Part shown: positions 35,507 through 44,460 of the stretch, in pieces | How the letters are laid out: each line of letters opens with the position of its first letter | Position numbering within the stretch: the first letter of the stretch is position 1 | Assembly: GCA_900556025.1 (NCBI GenBank) | Contig: USNG01000001.1 | Span: forward strand, 14,627-78,626 | Length of the DNA stretch: 64,000 nt | Direction of reading: 5' to 3' | Source: an uncultured Mycoplasmatota bacterium | Lineage (GTDB): Bacteria; Bacillota_I; Bacilli_A; RF39; UBA660 | Made by a program: the position numbers and the translations under genes | Notes under the pieces: generated by a model | Told to the model about the DNA's origin: nothing | Databases searched by the model: none | The model's input: only the letters and a program-made list of their open reading frames with translations

Positions 35507-36403
35507 ATGAAAGAAAAAACATTATTAATATTAGCTGCTGGTCTTGGAAGTAGATATGGTGGATGTAAACAAGTTGATGGGTTTGGTCCTAATAAAGAAT
35601 TTATTATGGATTATTCTATTTATGATGCTATAGAAAGTGGATTTACTAAAGTAGTATTTTTAATTAAAAGAGATATGTTAGAAACTATAGAAAATACTAT
35701 TGCTAAAAGAATTAAAAATAAAATGAAAGTAGAATATGCATTTCAAGAAATGAATAATATTCCAAGTGGAGTAGTTATTCCTGAAGATAGAGTTAAACCA
35801 TGGGGGACAGCACATGCAATTTATTGTTGCAAAGATGCAATACATGAACCTTTTGTTATGATTAATGCTGATGATTTTTATGGAAGAGAATCCTATAAAG
35901 AAATTAGTAAGTATTTAGATAATATTAAACCTAATAATATTGGAATAGTCGGTTATAAAGCTAAAAATACTATGAGTGAACTTGGTTCTGTTAAAAGAGG
36001 AGTTTGTACAGTAAAAAATAATAAAGTTAAAGATATAGTTGAAAGTGAATTAAGGTATACTGATGGAAAAATAGAAGCAAGACCTTTAAATGGAACTGAA
36101 TTTCATTTAATTGATGATGATACATTAGTATCAATGAATATGATAGCTTTTGATTATAGTTTCTTAAAATATATTGATGATAATATTAAAGAATTTTTTG
36201 AAAAATCTGATTTATCTAAAGATGAATTTTTAATTCCTACATTGATAAGAAAGAGTATTAATGATAAAGCTTATACTTGTAACATTATTAATACTGATGC
36301 TAAATGGTGTGGAGTAACATATAAAGAAGATAAAGAACAATTAATAGAATTTTTAAATAAATTATATGATGAAGGAGTTTATCCAAAAGATATGTGGAAA
36401 TAG
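35507..36403 (+). CDS. Sugar-nucleotide-type nucleotidyltransferase
   Basis: NTP_transferase fold enzyme of 298 residues. Signature LAAGLGSRYGGCKQVDGFGPNKEFI near residues 8-32 (G-x-G-x-R and the downstream Lys). GTAHAIYCC near 98-106 and MINADDFYG near 115-123 carry the metal-binding Asp. This subgroup is annotated only generically as nucleotidyltransferase; the sugar substrate cannot be told. No sugar-pathway neighbours. SD AAGGAGA. Confidence 0.85.
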   Translation: MKEKTLLILAAGLGSRYGGCKQVDGFGPNKEFIMDYSIYDAIESGFTKVVFLIKRDMLETIENTIAKRIKNKMKVEYAFQEMNNIPSGVVIPEDRVKPWGTAHAIYCCKDAIHEPFVMINADDFYGRESYKEISKYLDNIKPNNIGIVGYKAKNTMSELGSVKRGVCTVKNNKVKDIVESELRYTDGKIEARPLNGTEFHLIDDDTLVSMNMIAFDYSFLKYIDDNIKEFFEKSDLSKDEFLIPTLIRKSINDKAYTCNIINTDAKWCGVTYKEDKEQLIEFLNKLYDEGVYPKDMWK

Positions 36404-36426
36404 GAATATATTAATCCTATTTTTAA
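36399..36426 (+). terminator. Terminator after the nucleotidyltransferase gene
   Basis: Stem AATAGGA (36399-36405) and TCCTATT (36415-36421), followed by T-rich sequence; the stop codon is in the 5' arm. Confidence 0.75.
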
Positions 36427-36478
36427 TTTACTTTATAATTAAATAATGATATAATATGCACGAAAGAAAGGGATAATT

Positions 36479-37027
36479 ATGATATTATTTATAGATACTC
36501 ATGATGAATTAATAACTGTTGGATTAAAAAATGGTGAAGAGTTATATTTAAAAACACAAGAAAGTGAATATAGTCATTCTATTTATACTATGCCTATGAT
36601 TGAAAGCTTATTTAAAGATAATAACTTAAATGTAAAGGATTTAAAGAAAATTATAGTTGTAAATGGACCTGGAAGTTTTACTGGTATTAGAATAGGATTA
36701 TCTATTGCTAAAACTATGGCTTATGCTTTGAATATAGATATAAATACTATTTCTAGTTTGACTGCTTATTTAATTAGTAATAATAATGGTGAAAAAAGAA
36801 GAGCTGTTATTGAAGATAATAAAGGTTATTATATTAGTGTATTTGATGAAAATGATAATAATATAGTACCTGAATTCTATAGTGAAAATGATGAATATAG
36901 TGAATATAAAACTGTAGAAAGTAAGTTAGATGTTAATAAAATAATAGATTATTGTAAAGATATAAAATCTGAAAATCCTCATTTTGTTAAAGCAAATTAT
37001 GTTAAGAAAATTGAGGTGGAAAAATGA
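36479..37027 (+). CDS. tsaB: tRNA t6A biosynthesis protein TsaB
   Basis: Inactive ASKHA partner of TsaD in threonylcarbamoyl-adenosine (t6A37) synthesis. IDTHDELITVGLKNG near residues 5-19 and VNGPGSFTGIRIGLSIAKTMA near 59-79 are diagnostic. 182 residues, shorter than the usual 220-230, with reduction in the C-terminal lobe. Overlaps rimI by 4 bases; the tsaB-rimI-tsaD cluster is typical of Bacillota. Confidence 0.93.
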   Translation: MILFIDTHDELITVGLKNGEELYLKTQESEYSHSIYTMPMIESLFKDNNLNVKDLKKIIVVNGPGSFTGIRIGLSIAKTMAYALNIDINTISSLTAYLISNNNGEKRRAVIEDNKGYYISVFDENDNNIVPEFYSENDEYSEYKTVESKLDVNKIIDYCKDIKSENPHFVKANYVKKIEVEK

Positions 37028-37356
37028 TAGAGAAAGAAATACTTAGTGATACTGATTCTATATATAACTATATGGATGGTGATAAAGTATTAGGATATTT
37101 AGAAATTAGATTGGTTGATGGTGTTCTTGATATAATGAATTTATTTGTTAATGAAGAAGATAGAAGAAAAGGTATAGCAACTGAATTAATGAATAAGATG
37201 ATTCAAGAAGAGAATTATAGTAGAATAATGTTAGAAGTTAATGAGAATAATGATTCAGCTATTAGATTATATAATAAACTAGGATTTAAAGAGATTAGTT
37301 TAAGAGATAGATATTATGGTGAGGATACTGCTATAATTATGGAGAAGGTGAAATAA
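37024..37356 (+). CDS. rimI: RimI-type GNAT N-acetyltransferase
   Basis: GNAT acetyltransferase; in this cluster usually annotated as the ribosomal protein S18 N-terminal acetyltransferase. The acetyl-CoA motif is EEDRRKGIATELMNKM near residues 46-61 and LEVNENNDSAIRLYNKLGF near 76-94. Only 110 residues; the first beta strands of the GNAT fold are reduced compared with the usual 145-150. Its last base is the A of the tsaD ATG. Confidence 0.88.
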   Translation: MIEKEILSDTDSIYNYMDGDKVLGYLEIRLVDGVLDIMNLFVNEEDRRKGIATELMNKMIQEENYSRIMLEVNENNDSAIRLYNKLGFKEISLRDRYYGEDTAIIMEKVK

Positions 37357-38357
37357 TGAAGGATGTTTATATTTTAGCTGTTGAATCTTCTTGTGATGAG
37401 ACAAGTGTTAGTGTAATTAAGAATGGACATGAGGATATAGCTACTATTATTAATTCTCAAATAGATGTTCATACTAAATATGGAGGAGTTGTTCCTGAAG
37501 TAGCTAGTAGACTTCATTTAGAGAATATTACTATGGTTATAAATGAATGTTTAGAAAAGGCTAATATGAAGCTTGAAGATATGGATGCTTTTGCTTGTAC
37601 TTATGCTCCTGGGTTACTTGGAAGTTTATTGGTTGGTGTTGAAGCAACTAAAGCTCTTTCATTCATATATAATAAACCTTTTATAGCAACAAATCATATG
37701 ATGGGACATATTTATGCGAATATGATAGGAAATAAGCTAGAATACCCTCTTTTATCGCTTATAGTGTCTGGTGGACATACTGATTTAATTTTAATGAAGA
37801 GTGAGAATGAATTTGAATATTTAGGTCAAACATTAGATGACGCTATTGGTGAAGCTTATGATAAAGTGGCTCGTATATTAGATTTACCTTATCCAGGTGG
37901 ACCTAATGTTGAAAAGTATGCTTTACAAGGAAATCCAAGTTATAAAATGCCTAATATATTAATGGATGATTCTTATAATTTTAGTTTTAGTGGTATTAAA
38001 AGTCATGTTAATAATTTAGTACATAATGCTAAGCAAAGAGGAGAAGAAGTAAATAAATATGATGTTGCTAGATCTTTTCAAGATTGTGTAACTAATCATT
38101 TGGTTGATAAAACTAAGAAAGCTTTATTAAATTATAATTTAAAGACTTTCTTAATTAGTGGTGGCGTAGCTGCTAATTCACATATTAGAGAAGCATTAAA
38201 ATCTATGTGTGATAGTATTGGTGTTGAAATGCATATGCCAGAAAAAAGATATTGTACAGATAATGCCGCTATGATAGGTGCTGCTGCTTATGTACTTTAT
38301 AAACATAAACAATTTGCTCCACTAAGTACAAATGCTCAAAGTCATGTTAGACTATAA
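37356..38357 (+). CDS. tsaD: tRNA t6A transferase TsaD
   Basis: Catalytic subunit transferring threonylcarbamoyl to A37 of ANN-decoding tRNAs. LAVESSCDETSVSVI near residues 5-19, metal-binding NHMMGHIYA near 111-119, ISGGVAANSHIRE near 267-279, and DNAAMIGAA near 305-313. 333 residues, normal. Last gene of the tsaB-rimI-tsaD run. Confidence 0.97.
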   Translation: MKDVYILAVESSCDETSVSVIKNGHEDIATIINSQIDVHTKYGGVVPEVASRLHLENITMVINECLEKANMKLEDMDAFACTYAPGLLGSLLVGVEATKALSFIYNKPFIATNHMMGHIYANMIGNKLEYPLLSLIVSGGHTDLILMKSENEFEYLGQTLDDAIGEAYDKVARILDLPYPGGPNVEKYALQGNPSYKMPNILMDDSYNFSFSGIKSHVNNLVHNAKQRGEEVNKYDVARSFQDCVTNHLVDKTKKALLNYNLKTFLISGGVAANSHIREALKSMCDSIGVEMHMPEKRYCTDNAAMIGAAAYVLYKHKQFAPLSTNAQSHVRL

Positions 38358-38358
38358 T

Positions 38359-38390
38359 AAAAACTCAAGGTTTTTCCCTGAGTTTTTTGT
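38359..38390. terminator. Terminator between tsaD and the convergent glycosyltransferase gene
   Basis: AAAACTCA and TGAGTTTT arms around an inner AGG/CCC and T-loop, with T-runs on both strands, so it can act for both genes. Confidence 0.8.
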
Positions 38391-38395
38391 TTGTA

Positions 38396-39283
38396 CTATA
38401 AATAATCTTCGTCTATTCCCATTTTGTTTTTAATAATAAATAAATTAGATGTTGATCTACTATTCATTATAATAAACTCTATAATATTAAAGATAAATAA
38501 CATTAATATTGAAAATAACAGAAGTGTTATAGTAATTATTAATAATGTGTTTGATTTATTTACTATTGAAAGTATAAGTGTCACTAAGAAACTGATAAAA
38601 GCTAAAATACTTATTAATATACTTGATATGGCAGATTTTCTTAATGATTTGTTTTTATTTAAATATCTATTTTCTATTATTCTATTTAATAAATATAGTT
38701 TATCTTTTTGTTTTGATGATACTTTACATTTCGCATAAAAAGTATTAAAACCAACATTATTATAAACATACTTATTATATCCATATTTACTACTATAATC
38801 TAAAATAGCTTTTCTCATTTTAGATGTTATTATTCTATTGTATGTAGCATTGTTTATTAATTCTATATCATTTGTTTTATTGATAAGTTTGTCTATGAAA
38901 GTTTCTTTTTCTTTCTTTTCACATATACATACACTGTCTATGTTTTTATCTTCTTCCATATATTTTAACATCTTATTAACAAGCGAAATACTATTTTTAA
39001 TATTTGTGTCTAATATACATGTTAAATCACTTCTTGAGTGAAGTAGTCCTGCATATATTGCGTTTTCTTTTCCAAATTGTTTTGAAAATTCTATTACTTT
39101 TACATTTGTGTTATTTTCTGATAGTTTTGTTAATTTATCTAATGTTTTATCGTTTGATCCATCATCTATAAATATAACATTATATTTTTCAACTTTTATT
39201 TCATCGTTTATTTTATTATATAAATCTGTGATAGTATCTTCTTCATTATGAACTGGTATAATTATGTCTAAATTCATCGTCAT
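38396..39283 (-). CDS. GT2-family glycosyltransferase with degenerate metal site
   Basis: Resembles the DPM1/CsbB-type polyprenyl-phosphate glycosyltransferases: N-terminal GT-A fold with IIPVHNEEDTI near residues 8-18, FIDDGSNDKTL near 37-47, and VIEFSKQFGKENAIYAGL near 63-80, plus two C-terminal membrane helices (about 220-242 and 248-270). The expected DxD/QDPPE segment reads LDTNIKNSISL, so the second Asp and the QDPP part are gone, and the middle of the catalytic domain is poorly conserved. The ATG chosen has an alternative two codons downstream with better SD spacing. Catalytic activity is doubtful. Confidence 0.78.
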   Translation of the reverse strand: MTMNLDIIIPVHNEEDTITDLYNKINDEIKVEKYNVIFIDDGSNDKTLDKLTKLSENNTNVKVIEFSKQFGKENAIYAGLLHSRSDLTCILDTNIKNSISLVNKMLKYMEEDKNIDSVCICEKKEKETFIDKLINKTNDIELINNATYNRIITSKMRKAILDYSSKYGYNKYVYNNVGFNTFYAKCKVSSKQKDKLYLLNRIIENRYLNKNKSLRKSAISSILISILAFISFLVTLILSIVNKSNTLLIITITLLLFSILMLFIFNIIEFIIMNSRSTSNLFIIKNKMGIDEDYL

Positions 39284-39289
39284 GTGCTC

Positions 39290-39778
39290 CTAATAACCTC
39301 TAATTCCTTCAATACTTTCATCATTATCAATTAAATCTTGAACAAGTATTTCTCTAAATTTTGTTTTTGTATCTCTTATAACTATTTTTGATATACCGCT
39401 ATTTATAATAACTCTTTTGCACATAGAACATGACATAGCATTTTCTACATATTCTCCTGTATCAACATGTTTTCCAACCATATATAATGTTGCATCTATC
39501 ATACTTTTTCTAGGTGCACTTATAATTGCATTTTGTTCTGCATGAACACTTCTACATAGTTCATATCTTTCTCCTCTTGGAATATTTAATTTTTCTCTTA
39601 TACAATATCCAAGTTCATCACAGTTTTTTCTTCCTCTTGGAGCTCCATTATATCCAGTTGATATAATTTCATCATCTTTAACTATTACAGCTCCCCATTT
39701 TCTTCTTAAACACGTACTTCTTTCTAAAGCAGTTTCTGCCATATTTAAATAATAATTTTCTTTACTAATTCTTTTCAT
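39290..39778 (-). CDS. comEB: Deoxycytidylate deaminase family protein
   Basis: Zinc deaminase making dUMP from dCMP, a dTMP precursor; called ComEB in Bacillus. STCLRRKWGAVIV near residues 21-33, SVHAEQNAI near 77-85 (zinc His and proton-shuttle Glu), and SCSMCKRVI near 115-123 (zinc Cys pair; Ser replaces the usual Pro). 162 residues. It overlaps the upstream metallopeptidase-like gene by 4 bases and is 6 bases from the glycosyltransferase gene, so the three share a transcript. Confidence 0.9.
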   Translation of the reverse strand: MKRISKENYYLNMAETALERSTCLRRKWGAVIVKDDEIISTGYNGAPRGRKNCDELGYCIREKLNIPRGERYELCRSVHAEQNAIISAPRKSMIDATLYMVGKHVDTGEYVENAMSCSMCKRVIINSGISKIVIRDTKTKFREILVQDLIDNDESIEGIRGY

Positions 39779-41850
39779 TTTACTACTCCTTTATTTATAT
39801 TCAAATCTTTTATGTTAGATAATAATCCTAAGTATTCGATTGATTCTATAGTATAAACTCTTATATCATCAATTGTTTCAATTTTATCATTAATATAATA
39901 TATTTCTAAATCACCATTATTGTCATTTGATGTGAATTTGGTTAATATTCTTGTATCACTATTTAAGTTATACTTTTCTCTTATTATATTATCAAATTCA
40001 GTTTTATTAAATATAGACAAAACATATAAATCATTATACATATCTTCATTGTATTTTGATCTATAATATTCTTCATATAGAGTTACAAATTGTTCTATAT
40101 TATTTTCTTTTATACTTTTTAATAAAGATTCAGCTTTATTTTTATCATTTATGATATTTGTTAACTCTTCTATAATTGTATCATTGTTTTGATTTAAAAT
40201 CCAATCTAATGTTTTAGAAACTGGTAGTATTTTAGCTAAAGCATTTCTATAAATATTTTTCATGTCTAATTCATCTGTTGTAAAAGTTTTAATTTTATAA
40301 TCGTTTTTGTGTTGTTGATAAAGTTTATTGTTAAATTCTAAATCATCTAAAATACATATATATTCATATCCTGATGGTATTAAAGTATAAACTATATTTC
40401 CATCTTTGTCATATCCTGATATTTGATATGATATATCTCTTGCATATACTTTTGGTTTAATGTCACTAAAGGTATTAGAAGTAGATAATGCTATTTCTTT
40501 TCCTGAATATAAATTGTTTATACTTTTGATAGGTGCAAAATTAAGAGCGAAACGTATTTTTGATTCTAAATCATCTGGTTCTAAATAGTAAGATATAATT
40601 AGATCATCTGACATGCTTTTATTATATTTAGCGGTATAATATTCATTTAAATAGTTCTTTATTTTTTCTAATGTATCTCTTTCTAATTCTTCTGTTGAAT
40701 GATTAAATAAATGATTCTTGTATTTTATTCTGTAGTAATCTTCTAATGTTTCAAGGAAGCTAATTGCTTTATTTCTATCGTTAATTATTTCTGTTAATTC
40801 ATTAATTATTATTTCGTCATCTGAAACACAAAAGTATTTTTTTAATGGTTCTTTTCCAATAATTCTTTCTAGTGCTTTCATATATGGTTTTATTGAATTG
40901 TAACCTGAATCTTCTTTAAAATAGTATGAATTGCATTCTGAATTAATTGATTCTTGTAAAAATGATGTTCCATTTTTATCTTTAGTTATAGCATGACAAA
41001 ACTCGTGTGTGAATATACTTTCATTAATATCATCGATACTTTTTGCATTACCAATAATAATTTTTTGAACTATTGGTATCCAGATAGCTGCGGTGTTAGG
41101 TTCTTTTTCAATAACATTCTCACTAATATATTCTACTTTCATATTAACTAAATTTTGATATACATTTTCAAAGTCAATATAGTCTTTATTATCATAAAAA
41201 ATATCTAAGTGTTCTAAAATAATATTTTTTTCTTTTTGACCAATATTAGGATTTTGAGATAAAGCATCTCTTATTAAGCTTTCAATTTCTGAATTTGAAG
41301 GATTATTACTTATTTTTTTTGAAATGTTATATGTTATATGACTTTCAATTCTATTTTCTAATGTTTGAAGATAATTTTCATTAAATTTAAATTCACTGAT
41401 AGCGCATAAAACTGTTGTTATATTTATACTTGTGAGTAACATTATAGTTACAATAGTTCTACCTATAGACGTGGCTATAGTTGAAAATTCTTTTTCTTTT
41501 CCAATCCTATAATTATAAGCATAATAAAACTCTAATGGTGATAAATTATTGTATAAACTATTTAAAATAATTAAATCTTTTTGATTTGGTTCTGGTTTAA
41601 ATGATTTTAATCTTGTTTTAGGATCAATATATATAGAATATTTTGTATTATTTAAAGTGATTTTGCTATAAAAAATGTTATTATTTGAGGGTTTAATTTT
41701 ATGTATGACTAAATCTATTATGTCTTTATCTAATGTTGATAAATCTGTTTTAATTTCATTATTTAAGATATATCCGTATTTAAAAACATTGTCTTCTTTA
41801 AAGACACAATATTCTTTATTATTAAAAATAAACTTCAATATAATATCCAT
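39775..41850 (-). CDS. Putative membrane zinc metallopeptidase with internal repeats
   Basis: Unrecognised family, 691 residues. One membrane helix near residues 128-152 divides a 125-residue N-terminal part from a large C-terminal part. HEFCHAI at 282-288 is an HExxH zinc-protease motif; an Glu-rich helix ESINSE about 14-19 residues later could supply the third ligand as in gluzincins. Two similar segments occur later, near 348-430 and 548-625, sharing ELTxIINDxNKA then YYxxKYN and DDL, an internal duplication. First gene of a three-gene minus-strand operon. Protease activity is inferred from the motif only. Confidence 0.6.
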   Translation of the reverse strand: MDIILKFIFNNKEYCVFKEDNVFKYGYILNNEIKTDLSTLDKDIIDLVIHKIKPSNNNIFYSKITLNNTKYSIYIDPKTRLKSFKPEPNQKDLIILNSLYNNLSPLEFYYAYNYRIGKEKEFSTIATSIGRTIVTIMLLTSINITTVLCAISEFKFNENYLQTLENRIESHITYNISKKISNNPSNSEIESLIRDALSQNPNIGQKEKNIILEHLDIFYDNKDYIDFENVYQNLVNMKVEYISENVIEKEPNTAAIWIPIVQKIIIGNAKSIDDINESIFTHEFCHAITKDKNGTSFLQESINSECNSYYFKEDSGYNSIKPYMKALERIIGKEPLKKYFCVSDDEIIINELTEIINDRNKAISFLETLEDYYRIKYKNHLFNHSTEELERDTLEKIKNYLNEYYTAKYNKSMSDDLIISYYLEPDDLESKIRFALNFAPIKSINNLYSGKEIALSTSNTFSDIKPKVYARDISYQISGYDKDGNIVYTLIPSGYEYICILDDLEFNNKLYQQHKNDYKIKTFTTDELDMKNIYRNALAKILPVSKTLDWILNQNNDTIIEELTNIINDKNKAESLLKSIKENNIEQFVTLYEEYYRSKYNEDMYNDLYVLSIFNKTEFDNIIREKYNLNSDTRILTKFTSNDNNGDLEIYYINDKIETIDDIRVYTIESIEYLGLLSNIKDLNINKGVVK

Positions 41851-41925
41851 TATTTCACCTATATTAATTCTATCATAAATTGTTCTATAAATAAATTTAA
41901 AACATATTTTTAATTAGAGGAAAAT

Positions 41926-44460
41926 ATGAATACTAATAATAAAAAAGGATTAAGTCTTGAAGAAGTAATTAAATCTAGAAATAAATATGGTTCAAATAAG
42001 TTAATTGTTAAGAAAAAACATACTATATTTAGTATGATAATAGAATCTTTAAATGATCCGATTATTAAAATATTATTGATTGCTTTATGTGTGAAAATAT
42101 TATTTTTATTTAAAGATTCAAATATATATGAAACTCTTGGAATAGCTATTGCTGTTTTTTTAGCGTCTTTTATATCTGTTTTATCTGAATATGGAAGTGA
42201 AAAAGCTTTTGAGAGATTAAGTGAGGAAAATTCTTCTTATAAAGTTAAGGTTATAAGAGATAGTAAAAAATGTGTTATACCAGTAGATGAAGTTGTTGTT
42301 GGTGATGTTGTTTATCTTGAAAGTGGAGATAAGGTTCCAAGTGATGGGGTAATAATTGAAGGAAGCATTTATACTGATGAAAGTGCTTTAACTGGAGAAA
42401 CTTTTGAAAAACTTAAAAAGATTAATGATGAAGTATATATGGGTAGTATAGTTACTAATCAGAGCGGTGTAATGAAAGCAACTAAAGTTGGTAATAGTAC
42501 TTATTATGGAAAAATAGCTAGTGATATTCAAGAAAAAACAATTGAAAGTCCACTTAAATCTAAATTAAGAGATTTAGCTAAATATATTAGTTATATAGGA
42601 TATTTTGGAGCTATATTAGTTTTTGTTTCATACATGATAAACGTTATATTAAGTGGTGAAACTAATTTAGTACCACATATTATATATGCTTTGACATTAA
42701 GTGTTGCTGTTATTGTTATGGCTGTTCCAGAAGGCTTACCTATGATGATTACTTTAGTTCTTTCATCTAATATGAAAAGATTACTTAAAAAGAATGTTTT
42801 AGTTAGAAAGCTAGTTGGTATTGAAACATCTGGTTCATTAAATATATTATTTACTGATAAGACAGGTACACTAACTGAAGGAAAATTAAAAGTAGAAAAC
42901 TTTATTGATGCTGAGCTTAATAGTCATAAAAAGATTAATAATTTAAAAGATGAAGTATATGAGATTGTATATCAATCACTTGTATATAATAATGAATCTT
43001 TTTATAGTGATGGTGTTGTTCAAGGCGGAAATACTACTGATAGAGCAATATTAGAATATTGTGGAAGTGATAATAAAAATAAATATAAATATAAAATTAT
43101 TAGTAAAGAGTTATTTAATAGTAGACTTAAATATTCTAAAGTAATAACTAATTATAATGGTAAGACTGAGTTTATTAAAGGTGCTTATGAGGTTATATTA
43201 GATAAGTGTACTTATTATATGAAGTCTAATGGTGAAAAAAGAGTTTTAATTGATAAAAATAAGATATTAAATTATATAAATAATATAACTAATAATGGGA
43301 ATAGAGTGCTTGGTTTAGCTATTAATGATGGAATTAGATATATTTTGATTGGTTTTGTCACTCTTAAGGATACGATTAGAAAAGAAGCTTTTTCTGCGAT
43401 TGAATCAATTAAATCTGCTGGTGTTCTAGTTGTTATGGTGACTGGAGATGCAAAAGAAACTGCTTGTTCTATAGCAAAAGAATTGAAAATAATAGATAAT
43501 GAAAAAGATATTGTTTTGACAAGTGAAGAATTTAATAATATGGCTATTAGTGATATTGAGAAAATATTGCCAAGGTTAAAAGTTTTATGTAGAAGTTTAC
43601 CTGAAGATAAAAATAAGTTAGTTAAAATTGCTCAAGAGAATAATTTGATAGTTGGTATGACTGGTGATGGAGTGAATGATTCACCTGCTTTAAAGAGAGC
43701 TGATGTTGGATTTTCTATGGGAAGTGGAACAGAGGTTGCTAAAGAGACAAGTGATGTTGTTATTTTAGATAACAATATACTATCAATTAGTTATGCTATA
43801 TTGTATGGTAGAACTATATTTAAAAATATAAGAAAATTTGTTGTTTTTCAGTTAAGTGTTAATATATGTGCTGTTCTTGTTAGCATTATATGTCCATTTA
43901 TAGGCGTATTAGCTCCAATTACAGTTATTCAAGTATTATGGGTAAATATGGTTATGGATACTTTTGCTGGACTTGCATTTTCTTTTGAACCAGCCTTAAA
44001 AGAATATATGTTAGAAGAGCCTAAAAAAAGAAATGAAAAGATAATCAATTCATATATGAAAAATCAAATATTTTTTAATGGAATATATTCAACAATTATA
44101 TGTATATGGTTTTTGACTTCACCACTTATTAAACAAATATATATAGATGATAAATATTTAATGACTGCTTTTTTTGGACTTTTTATATTTATTGATATAT
44201 TTAATGCATTTACTGCTAGAACTAGTCGTATTAATACTTTTTCTAATCTATTTAAAAATAAAATATTTCTACTTATATTCTTGTTTATAACTATTGTTCA
44301 AATAATGCTTATATATTTTGGAGGAGAATTATTTAGAACAACTGGATTAACTTTTTATGAGTTTGAAATAATGATATTAATAGCTTTTTCTATTATAGTA
44401 TTTGATATTTTTAGAAAAGTTTTAATTAAAAAGAAAACTAAAATTGATATGAAATTTTAG
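41926..44460 (+). CDS. P-type (P2) calcium-transporting ATPase
   Basis: Cation pump of 844 residues. A-domain ALTGETFEK near residue 153, membrane motif VPEGLPMMI near 271-279 (typical of Ca2+ P2A/P2B pumps), phosphorylation site DKTGTLTEG near 312-320, MVTGDAKETA near 505-514, and GDGVNDSPALKRADVGFSMG near 583-602, split in hinge and helix. About ten membrane helices. Specificity for Ca2+ is inferred from PEGLP. Divergent from the metallopeptidase-like gene and overlapping the 3' end of the convergent RNB gene by 4 bases. Confidence 0.92.
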   Translation: MNTNNKKGLSLEEVIKSRNKYGSNKLIVKKKHTIFSMIIESLNDPIIKILLIALCVKILFLFKDSNIYETLGIAIAVFLASFISVLSEYGSEKAFERLSEENSSYKVKVIRDSKKCVIPVDEVVVGDVVYLESGDKVPSDGVIIEGSIYTDESALTGETFEKLKKINDEVYMGSIVTNQSGVMKATKVGNSTYYGKIASDIQEKTIESPLKSKLRDLAKYISYIGYFGAILVFVSYMINVILSGETNLVPHIIYALTLSVAVIVMAVPEGLPMMITLVLSSNMKRLLKKNVLVRKLVGIETSGSLNILFTDKTGTLTEGKLKVENFIDAELNSHKKINNLKDEVYEIVYQSLVYNNESFYSDGVVQGGNTTDRAILEYCGSDNKNKYKYKIISKELFNSRLKYSKVITNYNGKTEFIKGAYEVILDKCTYYMKSNGEKRVLIDKNKILNYINNITNNGNRVLGLAINDGIRYILIGFVTLKDTIRKEAFSAIESIKSAGVLVVMVTGDAKETACSIAKELKIIDNEKDIVLTSEEFNNMAISDIEKILPRLKVLCRSLPEDKNKLVKIAQENNLIVGMTGDGVNDSPALKRADVGFSMGSGTEVAKETSDVVILDNNILSISYAILYGRTIFKNIRKFVVFQLSVNICAVLVSIICPFIGVLAPITVIQVLWVNMVMDTFAGLAFSFEPALKEYMLEEPKKRNEKIINSYMKNQIFFNGIYSTIICIWFLTSPLIKQIYIDDKYLMTAFFGLFIFIDIFNAFTARTSRINTFSNLFKNKIFLLIFLFITIVQIMLIYFGGELFRTTGLTFYEFEIMILIAFSIIVFDIFRKVLIKKKTKIDMKF

